A stretch of 49,774 nucleotides of DNA from Streptomyces sp. SDr-06 (GTDB lineage Bacteria; Actinomycetota; Actinomycetes; Streptomycetales; Streptomycetaceae), in the NCBI RefSeq assembly GCF_003324565.1, contig NZ_QOLA01000034.1, positions 1-49,774 on the forward strand, in the 5' to 3' direction. Of this stretch, positions 7,821-16,457 are shown in pieces (position 1 is the first letter of the stretch; each line of letters opens with the position of its first letter). The notes under the pieces were generated by a model, which ran no database searches, had not been told where the DNA came from, and saw only the letters and a list, made by a program, of their open reading frames with translations. Position numbers and translations under genes: made by a program.

Positions 7821-9992
7821 TCAGTACAGGCCCTGGTACATCTGCCAGCCGCCTCCGATCCGCACCCGGTCCGTGTACGCGCCGGCGCCGTTGCCGGGGT
7901 AGCGCCACAGCCCGCCGTCGCTGTCGCGGGCCACCAAATCCGGCTTGCCGTCGCCCGTGATGTCGCCGACCCCGGCGAGCGCGTTGTAGATCCCCCAGCC
8001 CGCGCCCAGGCGGACCCGGTCGCCGAAGGTGCCCTGCCCGTTGCCGTCGTAGCGCCACAGCACCCCGGCGGTGTCCCGGGCGAGCAGGTCGCCGTAGCCG
8101 TCGCCGTTGAGGTCACCGGCCCCGATCACGGTGTCGTAGATCCCCCAGCCGAACCCGATCCTGACCGGGTCCCGGAACTGGCCCGCGCCGTTGTCGGCGT
8201 ACATGTACAGGTCGCCCGATGCGGTGCGGGCGATCAGGTCGGGGCGGCCGTCGCCGGTCAGGTCGCCGGGGACGGTGAGCTGGTCGAACGCGTTCCAGCC
8301 GCCGCCGAGCCCGAGGTGCGGCCCGCCCGGCGCGAACGGCTTGTTCACGGCGCCGTCGTAGCGGGTGAGCTGCCCGGAGGCGTCCCGTACGAGGAGGTCG
8401 TTGTTGCCGTCGTTGGTGAGGTCGCCCGCCGGGACGTAGCGGGAGGTGGTGGGCCAGCCCGGCGCCGAGGGGCCCGGGGTGACGTCGCCGCTGCCGTTGC
8501 CGGTGCGGATGGTGAGGGTGCCGCCGGGGGTGAGGGCGAGGAGGTCGCCCCTGCCGTCACCGTTGTAGTCCCGCCAGGTGGCGGGTCCCGGGGCGGTGGT
8601 GGCGGTCATCAGGCGGGTCGTGTACGTGCCGGTGGGGTCCTCCCACAGGGCGGTCGGGCGGCCTGCCGGACCGCCCACGGACATGCCGCCGCGCGCGTAG
8701 CCGGAGGTGTTGGCGCTGAGCTCCTTCGGCGTGCTCCAGACGCCGCCCATGCGGGAGGCCACCACGAAGCGGGTGGAGTTGCCGTCGTCGGCGGGCTGGC
8801 TCCAGCCGGCCTGCACCGTGCCGTCGGCGGCGATGTCGGCGCCGAACCCCGTCATGCCGGCGTATTGGGTCGACAGGGTCTGCACGGGCGCCCATGTGCC
8901 GGTGGCGGCGGCCCGGGTCGCGGTGCGGATCCAGAAGCCGTCCGTGCCGGACTGGTAGTCGGACCACACCAGCGTGACGTCACCGTCCGGGCCGGTCAGC
9001 GCGGACGGCACCGCGTCGCCGAAGGCGTCGGTCCTGGCCGCCGTCTCGACCGGCCCCCAACCGCCGCTCGCGGCCGGTCTCTGCGCGTACTTGAGCGCGC
9101 CGCCCGCGAGCCAGGTCAGCGCGAGGGCGCCGCCCGGGGCCGCCGTCAGCCGGGCCTCGCCGGCCGGGACCGGCTGGCCGAAGGTGTCGTGCGGGGCGCT
9201 CCAGGCGGTGGCCGACGCACCCTGCTCGGCGGACTTGAAGGCGGCGCCCGCGGGCCCGTACTCCGTCCACACCACCGACACCGAGCCGTCCGCGGCGACC
9301 GCGACCTGGGGGTAGCCGTCCTGCGCTCCCGCGGCGGTGTTGTCGAGCCGGGCCGGCGCCGACCAGGCGCCCGACGCCCCGGTGCGCTCGGCCGCGTACA
9401 CCTCGTACCGCGGGTCGACGCTGTGCGCCCACACCACGACCGTGCGGCCCGAGGGGGTGCCCGCGAGCCGGATGTCCTGGATGCGGTCGGCCGCGGCTAT
9501 CTGCACCGGCGACGACCAGGACGTGGCCCCGGCGGGCAGCGCCGACGTGCGCAGCACCGCACCGGTCGCGGCCACGTCGACCCAGGCCACGGTCACCGAA
9601 CCGTCCGACGCCGCCAGGAGGTGCGCGTCGACCGGCGAGGACGTGTCGTAGGTGGAGCTCGCCAGCGTCCGCACCGGCCCCCACTTCGTCGTCCCCGCCG
9701 ACCGCACGGCCACAAGCAGATCGCGCTGCGACCTGTTCGCGGCGAGTCTGGACCACAGGGCGACGACCGTGCCGTCCTTGGCCGTTCTGGTGTCGATCAG
9801 CGTCTGGATCGTCGTGCCGTCGGTGAGCGCGTACGGCGCGCCCCACTGGTCGGTCTGGACCGCCGGGGCGGGCCCCGGCCTGGCCTCGGCGCCGGTCGCG
9901 CCGAAGGCGCCGAGCGCGAGTGCGGACGTCAGCGCGGGTACTAACACCCTGCCTATCAGCGTGCTGCGTCGGCCGTGCCTGTTCTCTGCCAC
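7821..9992 (-). CDS. Secreted FG-GAP/VCBS beta-propeller protein
   Basis: A 723-residue exported protein with a signal peptide (residues 1-36, ending TGAEA). Residues about 40-470 form WD/BNR-like repeats with recurring W-x-P/V and DG-x-V-xVxW motifs, likely a sialidase-type propeller. Residues 480-723 hold five FG-GAP/VCBS repeats, each with a calcium-loop motif such as DYNGDGRGDLLA, DLTGDGRPDLIA, DLNGDGYGDLLA and DITGDGKPDLVA. It is probably an extracellular carbohydrate- or surface-binding protein; no catalytic motif is evident. The start is GTG at 9992, with GGAG 5 nt upstream. The DNA encoding the repeats is internally similar, for example the two 'LG/FGWGIY' units. Confidence 0.85.
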   Translation of the reverse strand: MAENRHGRRSTLIGRVLVPALTSALALGAFGATGAEARPGPAPAVQTDQWGAPYALTDGTTIQTLIDTRTAKDGTVVALWSRLAANRSQRDLLVAVRSAGTTKWGPVRTLASSTYDTSSPVDAHLLAASDGSVTVAWVDVAATGAVLRTSALPAGATSWSSPVQIAAADRIQDIRLAGTPSGRTVVVWAHSVDPRYEVYAAERTGASGAWSAPARLDNTAAGAQDGYPQVAVAADGSVSVVWTEYGPAGAAFKSAEQGASATAWSAPHDTFGQPVPAGEARLTAAPGGALALTWLAGGALKYAQRPAASGGWGPVETAARTDAFGDAVPSALTGPDGDVTLVWSDYQSGTDGFWIRTATRAAATGTWAPVQTLSTQYAGMTGFGADIAADGTVQAGWSQPADDGNSTRFVVASRMGGVWSTPKELSANTSGYARGGMSVGGPAGRPTALWEDPTGTYTTRLMTATTAPGPATWRDYNGDGRGDLLALTPGGTLTIRTGNGSGDVTPGPSAPGWPTTSRYVPAGDLTNDGNNDLLVRDASGQLTRYDGAVNKPFAPGGPHLGLGGGWNAFDQLTVPGDLTGDGRPDLIARTASGDLYMYADNGAGQFRDPVRIGFGWGIYDTVIGAGDLNGDGYGDLLARDTAGVLWRYDGNGQGTFGDRVRLGAGWGIYNALAGVGDITGDGKPDLVARDSDGGLWRYPGNGAGAYTDRVRIGGGWQMYQGLY

Positions 9993-10267
9993 AAGTACTC
10001 CGCCTCATGCGTGGGAAGCATGCGGGGTACGCGAAGCCGCGCGTGCATGCCGCGCGAGGATAGGAAAGCCGCCCGGCTCGGGCCCAGCATGCGAGTGGCC
10101 GGGAGGTTAACAGCGGACGCGGAATCCCGAACTCCCCGGCGAGGACACTGGGTTGGTGCCCTGCGGGGACGTACCTCATGCGGGTGGAAGCAGCACGGCG
10201 CCGCCCGCGGGCGCGGGGCCGCCGGACGCGGCGGTACGTGGGGAGCGTGGCCCCGCGGGATCGGGCG

Positions 10268-10396
10268 CTACTTGTGCGCGTGGCTTCCCACGTAGAACAG
10301 GAGCCACACGAAACCGGCGAAGGCATGGGTGCCGAAGATATAGAAGCCCGCGCGCAGCGCGATGCCGCGCTCCTGGCTCTTCTCGCTGTCGGCCAC
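10268..10396 (-). CDS. Small membrane protein, DUF6126-like
   Basis: A 42-residue protein of a short Streptomyces family (DUF6126-like). An N-terminal charged segment (ADSEKSQERG) is followed by one membrane helix, FYIFGTHAFAGFVWLLFYVG, and a short SHAHK tail. The GTG start at 10396 is preceded by GAGGAGG about 11 nt upstream. Function is unknown. It precedes no obvious partner and lies 74 bp downstream of another small membrane protein gene on the same strand. Confidence 0.7.
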   Translation of the reverse strand: MADSEKSQERGIALRAGFYIFGTHAFAGFVWLLFYVGSHAHK

Positions 10397-10470
10397 CGGC
10401 CACCCGCCTCCTCGGTCCCGTCCAGGGTACGGGGACGGCACCGAGGGGGGCGCGGGTGGGCGGCCCGGGG

Positions 10471-10866
10471 TCAGTCCTCGTGCGTGTAGAACACGTAGAA
10501 CGACACCAGGAACATCGCGCCGCCGAAGATCGCGCCGATCCCGGACGACCGGAACACGCTGTGCCCGGCCAGGCTGTACAGGAAGCCCATCCCGCTGCCG
10601 AACAGCGTCCCGTACGCCGCCGCGCGCAGCTCGCGGGGCAGGGCGGACTGGATGCTGAGGAGGCCCATGCCGAGGGCCATCAGGACGAGGCCCGACACGA
10701 CACCGAGGACGATCTGGCCGCCGGTGAGCGCGCCGCCGCCCCGCTGGATGACCGCGGCGTAGATGCCGTACGCCACTCCCAGGACGACGGGGACCGCGAG
10801 GAGGGCCCTGCTCGGGTGGTGAGCCGTGCGGCGGCTCGGGGCGGGTACCGAAACGTGTGCGGCCAT
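10471..10866 (-). CDS. Hypothetical four-helix membrane protein
   Basis: A 131-residue integral membrane protein with about four hydrophobic segments: LLAVPVVLGVAYGIYAAVI, GGQIVLGVVSGLVLMALGMGLL, AAAYGTLFGSGMGFLYSLAG and IGAIFGGAMFLVSFYVFY. The ATG at 10866 has GAAGGAG 7 nt upstream. I recognise no family with confidence. It is divergent from the next membrane protein gene (start 10964) and may be co-transcribed with the DUF6126-like gene. Confidence 0.75.
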   Translation of the reverse strand: MAAHVSVPAPSRRTAHHPSRALLAVPVVLGVAYGIYAAVIQRGGGALTGGQIVLGVVSGLVLMALGMGLLSIQSALPRELRAAAYGTLFGSGMGFLYSLAGHSVFRSSGIGAIFGGAMFLVSFYVFYTHED

Positions 10867-10963
10867 GGCGGCACTCCTTCCGCTTGCCCGGGGCACGTGT
10901 GCGCGTCCCCCATACAGCCCACACCCGCGCGCGCCGCTGGGCAACCCGGGATTTCGTGGACGG

Positions 10964-11836
10964 GTGCGCAGCTTCCTGTCGGCGGTGCTGATCGTGCTCG
11001 CGGCCGTCCTGGTGCCGCTCGGCGCGATCGCCGCCTGGGCGAAGACGGAGATCGCCGACAGCGACCGGTACGTGGCCGCCATGGCGCCGCTCGCTGGGAA
11101 CGGGGCCGTGCGCGACGAGGTGGCCGCCAGGGCCACCGACGCGATCATGAAGAACATCGACGTGGGGCCGCTCCAGGCCTCGGTGGCCTCGCTGATCGGC
11201 GGGGCCGTGCGGTCCTTCACCACCACCTCCGCCTTCCGGGGTGTGTGGAACACCGCCAACCGGGCCGCCCACGCGAGCGTCGTGTCCGCGCTGACCGAGA
11301 ACGGCGGCGGCAACGACGTGCGCATCGACCTGGCCCCGGCGATCCAGCAGATCAAGACCGAACTGGAGGCACAGGGCGTGCCGTTCGCGAACGAGATTCC
11401 CGTGGAGAAGACCGACCTGACCGTCGTCGAGTCGACGAAGCTGGGCCCGGTCCGCACCGTCTTCCGGTGGCTCCGGCGCATCGGCGTCTGGGGCGCGGTC
11501 GCCTGTCTGGCGGCGGCGGGGTCGGCGGTGCTCGTCGCGGTACGCCGCCGCCGCGCCCTCATCGGGGTGGGGGTCGGGCTCGCCGTGGGCGCGGCGGTCC
11601 TGCGCGTGCTGGTCGCGGTCGGCAGGTCGCTCACGCTCGACGGGCTCCCCGCGGACTCCGATCCGTCGGCGGCGGGGGCGGTCTACGACGCGCTCACCGA
11701 CTTCCTCAGCACGGCCGCGTGGGGCGTGCTCGCGTTCGGTCTCGCGCTGGCGCTCGCGGCCTGGCTCGCGGGGCGGCTGGGGAAGCGGGGGCGCGGGCCC
11801 GATCCGGCCCCGGGAGCGGCGCGGGCAAAGGCTTGA
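10964..11836 (+). CDS. Conserved actinobacterial integral membrane protein
   Basis: A 290-residue protein. It has an N-terminal membrane helix (FLSAVLIVLAAVLVPLGAIAAW) and an extracytoplasmic domain of about 150 residues with TEIADSDRYVAAMAPLA. Two more membrane segments follow near residues 180-225, and one lies close to the C-terminus (LAFGLALALAAWLAG). This layout is a common uncharacterised Streptomyces membrane family. The GTG at 10964 is chosen because the hydrophobic signal begins immediately after it; the upstream in-frame sequence is basic and proline-rich and overlaps the divergent gene's leader. No strong ribosome site is seen. Confidence 0.72.
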   Translation: MRSFLSAVLIVLAAVLVPLGAIAAWAKTEIADSDRYVAAMAPLAGNGAVRDEVAARATDAIMKNIDVGPLQASVASLIGGAVRSFTTTSAFRGVWNTANRAAHASVVSALTENGGGNDVRIDLAPAIQQIKTELEAQGVPFANEIPVEKTDLTVVESTKLGPVRTVFRWLRRIGVWGAVACLAAAGSAVLVAVRRRRALIGVGVGLAVGAAVLRVLVAVGRSLTLDGLPADSDPSAAGAVYDALTDFLSTAAWGVLAFGLALALAAWLAGRLGKRGRGPDPAPGAARAKA

Positions 11837-11912
11837 ACAACCCTGCCCGGCGCGGGGCCGTCCTTGAGGGAGGATGCGAGCGCCGTGACCAGCCAGCGGA
11901 GGGCGGACCGCC

Positions 11913-12926
11913 TTGGACACCATGGGCACCGGAACCATGCCGGACCGGGCGGCCGCGCCCGTACGGCGCCGCCACCCCTGGCGGGTGGTGTCCGCGCTGG
12001 CCGGGGCGCTGCTGCTGGCCGGGGTCAGCGCGGTGGTGGGGTGCCGGGCCGCCGACTCGGACGGGGTCACGCCCGTGCCGCAGGCCCTCGCCTTCCTGCC
12101 CTGGCTGCTCGTGCCCGGCGGCGCGGGGCTCGCGCTCGCGGCGCTGGGGCGGTGGCGCACGGGGATGGTGTGGGGCGTCGCGGTGCTCGCGGTAACCGGC
12201 TGGTACACCCAGCCGTACGGCGATGCCACGACCCGGCCGAAGGGTCCGGTCCTGGCGGAGCTCAAAGTCCTCACCTCCAACACCGAGTTCGGGTGGGCGA
12301 CGGACGATCTGATCGCCACCGTCCGGCGTGAGAAGCCCGACCTCGTGTTCGTCGAGGAGTGCAGCTTCCGCTGCTCCGACGCGCTCGCCGCCGATCTGCC
12401 GGCGGCCGACTACCCGTACCGCGACGTGGTGCGCGAGGACGGCTCGGCCGGCTCCGCGATCCTGAGCCGGTACCCGCTCAAGCCCGCCGAGCCCATCGAG
12501 TCGGTGATGGCCATGCCGGGCGCGGTGGCCACCATCGGCGGGCGCGCGGTCCGCCTCCAGCTCGCGCATCCCTCGCCGCCGCTCCCGCGCGACGAGGGCA
12601 AATGGCACCAAGAGCTGGGCCGGGTAAGGGAGTTCGCGAAGTCGGCCGCCGGGCAGCCGGTGATCCTGGCCGGGGACTTCAACGCCACTCAGGACCACGC
12701 CCTGTTCCGCTCCGTGCTGGAGGCGGGCGCCCTGCACGACAGCGCCCGCCTCACCGGCCGGTCGCACACCTACTCCTGGCCCGCCGACCGCACCACCCCG
12801 CTGCGCACCCAGATCGACCACGTCCTGGTGAGCGACCACTTCAAGGTGACGTCCGCCCGCTTCCTGAAGCTGCGCGGCACCGACCACCGCGCCCTCCTGG
12901 TGGGGCTCAGCCTGTACGCCGGGTAG
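11913..12926 (+). CDS. Membrane endonuclease/exonuclease/phosphatase-family protein
   Basis: A 337-residue protein with three N-terminal membrane helices (residues 25-100) and a C-terminal EEP domain. Catalytic residues are visible: Asn123 (LTSNTEF), Glu148/Glu149 (FVEEC), Asp255 and Asn257 (LAGDFNAT), Asp302-His303 (QIDHVLVS) and Asp324-His325 (GTDHRALL). The family hydrolyses phosphodiesters in nucleic acids, sphingomyelin or inositides; the domain should face outside. The start is TTG at 11913, with GGAGGG 9 nt upstream; the ATG at 11922 is too far from that site. It lies 76 bp downstream of the preceding membrane protein gene, possibly co-transcribed. Confidence 0.85.
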   Translation: MDTMGTGTMPDRAAAPVRRRHPWRVVSALAGALLLAGVSAVVGCRAADSDGVTPVPQALAFLPWLLVPGGAGLALAALGRWRTGMVWGVAVLAVTGWYTQPYGDATTRPKGPVLAELKVLTSNTEFGWATDDLIATVRREKPDLVFVEECSFRCSDALAADLPAADYPYRDVVREDGSAGSAILSRYPLKPAEPIESVMAMPGAVATIGGRAVRLQLAHPSPPLPRDEGKWHQELGRVREFAKSAAGQPVILAGDFNATQDHALFRSVLEAGALHDSARLTGRSHTYSWPADRTTPLRTQIDHVLVSDHFKVTSARFLKLRGTDHRALLVGLSLYAG

Positions 12927-13034
12927 GACCGCGCGGACGGCGCGCGCGGCAGGGCGGCCTTCGCCGGGCGACCCGGGGTCTTCAGGGATGATCCGGAAGC
13001 GGCCACGCCCTCGACCCGATCACTTTCGTAGAAT

Positions 13035-13055
13035 TTATCCACAGGCTGTGGACAA
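13035..13055. promoter_or_regulatory. Two DnaA boxes in inverted orientation
   Basis: TTATCCACA at 13035-13043 matches the classical DnaA-box consensus. TGTGGACAA at 13047-13055 is the reverse complement of TTGTCCACA, the preferred Streptomyces box. They are separated by GGC and form a near-perfect 21-bp palindrome. They lie in an unusually AT-rich 100-bp stretch upstream of the FUSC gene. dnaA and dnaN are not nearby and only two boxes are present, so this is not oriC. Confidence 0.65.
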
Positions 13056-13118
13056 GTTTTACGGTTTTGTTGGGCGTCCCGTTTGCACCAAGTGATCTTT
13101 TTACGGTGTCGTGTGCTC

Positions 13119-15077
13119 ATGGCTGATCAGAAGCGGGCGGGGGACGGGGTGCGACCGGGGCGGTTCGCGCCGCCGGAATGGCTCATCGGGGGGCTGCGGC
13201 CGGCCCCCACCCCCATCCCCTGGCCCGCCGTGCTCCGCGCCGCGATCGCCCTGGCCGCCCCGCTCGCCGTGGGCATGGCGACCGGCCACGGCGTGTACGG
13301 CGCGCTCGCCTCCATGGGCGCGCTCAGCGGAGTCATCGGCGACACCGCCGACGCCTACCGGATGCGGATCTTCAACATCGCCGTGCCGCAGCTCTTCGGC
13401 GCGCTCGGCGTGACCGTCGGCAGCCTCGTCTTCGGGCACGGCTGGCTCGCGGTCGCCGCGCTGACCCTGGTCGCGCTGGCCTCCGGAATGATCTCCTCGA
13501 TCGGCGCGGTCGCCTCGGTCTCGGGCCTGCTGCTCCTGCTCAACGCGGTGGTCGGCGCGGGACTGCCCATGCCGTCCCCCTGGTGGAAGGCGCCGCTGCT
13601 GCTCAGCCTCGGCGGCCTGCTCGTCCTGCTCCTGAGCCTGCTCGGCTGGCCGCTGCGGCGCACCGAACCCGAGCGCGCCGCCGTCGCCGGGACCTATCGC
13701 GCGGTCGCCGAGGCCATCGAGGCGGCCGCCACCGACGGGTACGACACCAGACGCCAGGCCGTCACGCACTCCCTCAACACCACCTACGACCTCATCCTCG
13801 CCCGCCGCACCCGCGAACACGGCCGCCGCGGCGAGCTGGTGCGCCTGCTCGCCCAGCTCAACGTCCTCATCCCGATCGTGGAAGCGGCCCCCGCCGTGCA
13901 CCTGCGCGGCTGGGGCGTGGACCCCGCGATCCCGGCCGCCGTACGGGAGTTGGCGGACGCGGTCGACGAGGGCCGCACCGGCACCGCCGAGCCCGAGCTG
14001 CCCGCGCCCACGACCCCCGCAGAGCGCGCTCTGGACACCGCGCTGCGGCACGCCTTCGCGGTGGTGCACCACCCCGACCCCGACCAGTCCAACATCGACG
14101 ACCGCCTCGGCCGCCCGGCGGCCCTGCGCATCCGCTTCCGCCGCGCGGCCCGCAACGTCCTGCTCTCCGGCGCCTCCTGGCGCTACGGACTGCGCCTCGC
14201 CCTGTGCATCGGCCTCGCCCAGGCCCTGGTCTCCGTGGTCCCGGTGGAACGCTCGTACTGGGTCGCGCTCACCATCGTCTTCGTGCTCAAGCCCGACTTC
14301 GGCTCGGTCTTCGCCCGCGCCCTGATGCGGGCGATCGGCACCGCGGGCGGCCTCGTCATCGCCGCCGCCGTCCTCGCCGACGTACCGCGCGGCTGGTGGG
14401 ACGTGCCGGTCCTGATGCTGCTCGCCGCGCTGATCCCGGCGTTCTCCGCGAAGGGCTACGCCTTCCAGACCGCGGCCATCACCCCGGTGATCCTGCTGCT
14501 CTCCGACGTCCTCAACCACCAGGGCTTCAACCTGGTCATGCCGCGCCTGTGGGACAGCCTCATCGGCTGCGGGATCGCGCTGGTGGCGGGCTATGTGCTG
14601 TGGCCCGAGAGCTGGCACACCCGCGTCGGGGCCCGGCTCGCGGACGCGGTGGCCTCGACCGCCGAGTACGTGGAGTACACCTTCGGCTCCGAGGACGACC
14701 GCACCGAGCGGGTCCGCCGCAGGCGGCGCCTCTACCGCGATCTGTCGACGGTACGCAGCGAGTTCCAGCGGGCGCTGACCGAGCCCCCGCCCACCGGGGC
14801 CAGGGCCGCCGCGTGGTGGCCGCTGGTCGTGGCGGTCGAACGCATCGTGGACGCGACGACGGCGGCGCGGGTCCGGGTCAACCACGGGGCGCCGTGGCCC
14901 GCGCCGGGCGAGGCGGAGGCGATCGCGGTCCAGCTGCGCGAACTGGCGGACGGGCTGCGGGAGAGTGTGACGCTGGTGGAGGTGCGGGCGGCGCTCCCGG
15001 GGGACGAGGAGTCCGTTCTCGCCCCGCTGCGGCAGGAAGTCCGAGCGGCCCGCGCCATCGCCTCCCCCACCCCCTGA
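13119..15077 (+). CDS. FUSC-family membrane transporter (aromatic acid exporter-like)
   Basis: A 652-residue FUSC-type protein. It has two membrane halves, each with about five or six helices (residues 30-185 and 355-505). A soluble linker of about 160 residues separates them, and a C-terminal soluble domain of about 150 residues follows. The second half carries the family pattern RLALCIGLAQALVSVVPVERSYWVALTIVFVLKPDFGSVFARALMRA (quoted only as a pattern from residues about 370-415). Relatives export aromatic acids such as fusaric or p-hydroxybenzoic acid. The ATG at 13119 lacks a ribosome site. An AT-rich promoter region with two DnaA boxes lies upstream. Confidence 0.86.
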   Translation: MADQKRAGDGVRPGRFAPPEWLIGGLRPAPTPIPWPAVLRAAIALAAPLAVGMATGHGVYGALASMGALSGVIGDTADAYRMRIFNIAVPQLFGALGVTVGSLVFGHGWLAVAALTLVALASGMISSIGAVASVSGLLLLLNAVVGAGLPMPSPWWKAPLLLSLGGLLVLLLSLLGWPLRRTEPERAAVAGTYRAVAEAIEAAATDGYDTRRQAVTHSLNTTYDLILARRTREHGRRGELVRLLAQLNVLIPIVEAAPAVHLRGWGVDPAIPAAVRELADAVDEGRTGTAEPELPAPTTPAERALDTALRHAFAVVHHPDPDQSNIDDRLGRPAALRIRFRRAARNVLLSGASWRYGLRLALCIGLAQALVSVVPVERSYWVALTIVFVLKPDFGSVFARALMRAIGTAGGLVIAAAVLADVPRGWWDVPVLMLLAALIPAFSAKGYAFQTAAITPVILLLSDVLNHQGFNLVMPRLWDSLIGCGIALVAGYVLWPESWHTRVGARLADAVASTAEYVEYTFGSEDDRTERVRRRRRLYRDLSTVRSEFQRALTEPPPTGARAAAWWPLVVAVERIVDATTAARVRVNHGAPWPAPGEAEAIAVQLRELADGLRESVTLVEVRAALPGDEESVLAPLRQEVRAARAIASPTP

Positions 15078-15096
15078 CCCCGGGGGTGAAGGGCCC

Positions 15097-15335
15097 CTGG
15101 GGCTCCGCCCCAGACCCCGTTCGCGCCTAAAGGGCGCTCGTCCTCAAACTCCCCCAAGGCCTTAAGGGCCAGGGGGGATCCCCATGACGGGCTGAAGATG
15201 CCCATGCTGGCCAGCACCCGTACTGCTAAGGGGCGCGGGGAACTGCGCGACCAGCCACGCACGGCGGGCGGACGAAATCGGGGTTAGGGGCGCGGGGAAC
15301 TGCGCGAGAAGCGAGCACGGTCCGCAGACCGAAGG
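15097..15335 (+). repeat. Intergenic repeat, copy A (inverted copy at 26340-26581)
   Basis: A roughly 240-bp element between FUSC and the zinc-ribbon-like gene. It opens with the hairpin CTGGGGC-TCC-GCCCCAG (15097-15113), which probably also ends FUSC transcription. It contains CGCTCGTCCTCAAACTCCCC and two direct copies of a 21-bp core beginning GGGGCGCGGGGAACTGCG at 15230 and 15287. It ends in CGGTCCGCAGACCGAAGG. The reverse complement of the same series, with few changes, occurs inside the CIS locus. No coding capacity. Confidence 0.85.
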
Positions 15336-15340
15336 GGCCG

Positions 15341-15556
15341 TCAGAAGAGCGGCAACTGCCCCGGAAACGGGGGGAGTTCGAACCCGTCCAGGGTTCGCTG
15401 CGAGGCATCCGCGGGGGCCCGCATCTTGGACCCCGGGCAGAGCGTCAGCTCGCCCCCCACCCGCGTACGGGGATCGTGACGCACGAACCTGCCCGCCACC
15501 ACGGCGACGGAACGACCGCAGGACGGGCAGGAACGGCGAGGAGAGACGCTGGACAT
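15341..15556 (-). CDS. Small Cys-rich hypothetical protein
   Basis: A 71-residue protein with CPSCGRSVAVVAGRF at residues 10-24 and a later single cysteine in LTLCPGS, suggesting a partial zinc ribbon. A hydrophobic C-terminus (FELPPFPGQLPLF) follows. The ATG at 15556 has a G-rich sequence upstream. It resembles short conserved hypothetical proteins of Streptomyces, but I cannot name a family. It is immediately downstream of the snapalysin gene on the opposite side of the intergenic repeat. Function unknown. Confidence 0.6.
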   Translation of the reverse strand: MSSVSPRRSCPSCGRSVAVVAGRFVRHDPRTRVGGELTLCPGSKMRAPADASQRTLDGFELPPFPGQLPLF

Positions 15557-15582
15557 CCCCCCATGCTGCCAGAGGCCGACGC

Positions 15583-16236
15583 CTACGCGGCCGGCTTGAA
15601 CGCGGAGGCCAGCCCGTTGCGCCACAGGCTGTTCACACGCGACTTCTCCGTGCTGTTCGGGTACGCGTTGCGGCACGACGGGCCGGGCCCGCCGCCGGAC
15701 ATGAGCTCACTGCACGGCCCGGAGTAGTGGTCGGGCAGGCCGAGCACGTGGCCCGTCTCGTGCGCGACGACCCGCACCGAGTAGTACTGCTGGTTCTGGC
15801 TGTAGTCGAGGAAGATGTAGCCGCTGCCGTGCCCGTCGGTCGAGGCGTACGAGCCGTTCTGCGGGTCGTCGCCCTCGTAGTACTGGAAGTCCGCGCCCGA
15901 ACCGCTCTCGGCGAGGCGGACGTTCTGCACCGAGGAGTTCCAGATCTGCGCGGCCTGCGCTATCTGCGAGCGGAAGCTGGGGGCGTTGGCGGCGCTGTAG
16001 TACACGGTGACCGCGGCGGCCAGCGGATTGGCGGCGCGCTTCTTGGCGACCGACTTCATGACCGCGTCGTAGAACGCCCGGTCGTTGGCGGCGGAGTGCT
16101 TGCCCGCGGCGGTGTAGTGCGCGGTGGGGGCATTGGTCTGGGTGGCGGCGGTGGCGGCGGTGGCGGGGATCGCGCCGAAGCCCGCGAGGGCCAGGCCCAG
16201 CGCGGCGGTCACGACAAGGGTGCGGGAGTGTCTCAT
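15583..16236 (-). CDS. snpA: Snapalysin-type secreted zinc metalloprotease
   Basis: A 217-residue secreted small neutral protease of family M7. The signal peptide covers about residues 1-28 (ends ATAA) and a propeptide follows up to about residue 75. The mature enzyme has the extended zinc motif HETGHVLGLPD with His159, Glu160, His163 and Asp169. It continues HYSGPCSELMSGG with a likely Cys175-Cys188 disulphide. Snapalysins hydrolyse proteins outside the cell. As in classical snp loci, the gene is divergent from a LysR activator (16458) and shares a 221-bp intergenic region with two T-N11-A palindromes. Confidence 0.92.
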   Translation of the reverse strand: MRHSRTLVVTAALGLALAGFGAIPATAATAATQTNAPTAHYTAAGKHSAANDRAFYDAVMKSVAKKRAANPLAAAVTVYYSAANAPSFRSQIAQAAQIWNSSVQNVRLAESGSGADFQYYEGDDPQNGSYASTDGHGSGYIFLDYSQNQQYYSVRVVAHETGHVLGLPDHYSGPCSELMSGGGPGPSCRNAYPNSTEKSRVNSLWRNGLASAFKPAA

Positions 16237-16386
16237 GGGGGGTTACCAATCCTTCGGGGATCCGCGCACGGCTGGGTGGGCCGGGCACGGGTGTGGGGTG
16301 TTCTCCGTGACTGGATGACGACGGTGGCGCCGCCGTCCCGGTGATTGTGGAGGCCGCGGCGGCGTACGGGAATGATGCCGATCTGC

Positions 16387-16403
16387 GATAACTCCCGCGT
16401 ATC
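16387..16403. promoter_or_regulatory. LysR-type box near the snpA side
   Basis: GATA at 16387-16390 and TATC at 16400-16403 form an inverted repeat with T-N11-A geometry. It lies 150 bp upstream of the snapalysin start and is a candidate activation site. Confidence 0.45.
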
Positions 16404-16431
16404 AGAGGGGTTTTGGCCACCTGGCGCGATG

Positions 16432-16449
16432 GGTTAGCACGCCCTAACC
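16432..16449. promoter_or_regulatory. LysR-type box directly before the regulator
   Basis: GGTTAG (16432-16437) and CTAACC (16444-16449) form a perfect 6-bp inverted repeat with T-N11-A spacing, 8 bp before the regulator's ATG. Its position would block initiation at the regulator's own start, suggesting autorepression. Confidence 0.6.
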
Positions 16450-16457
16450 TCAGCCGC

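Noticed and set aside
7699..8058. 119-codon minus-strand frame whose end is the Trp-rich leader
   Set aside because: Its upstream part overlaps the FG-GAP gene out of frame; only the last 17 codons, downstream of the -10-like element, make sense as a leader peptide.
10153..12195. Plus-strand 680-codon frame
   Set aside because: Crosses several real genes on both strands with Arg/Gly/Ala-rich translation; a high-GC shadow.
13035..13055. Chromosomal replication origin
   Set aside because: Only two DnaA boxes and no dnaA, dnaN, parAB or box cluster; a Streptomyces oriC has many boxes over several hundred bp.
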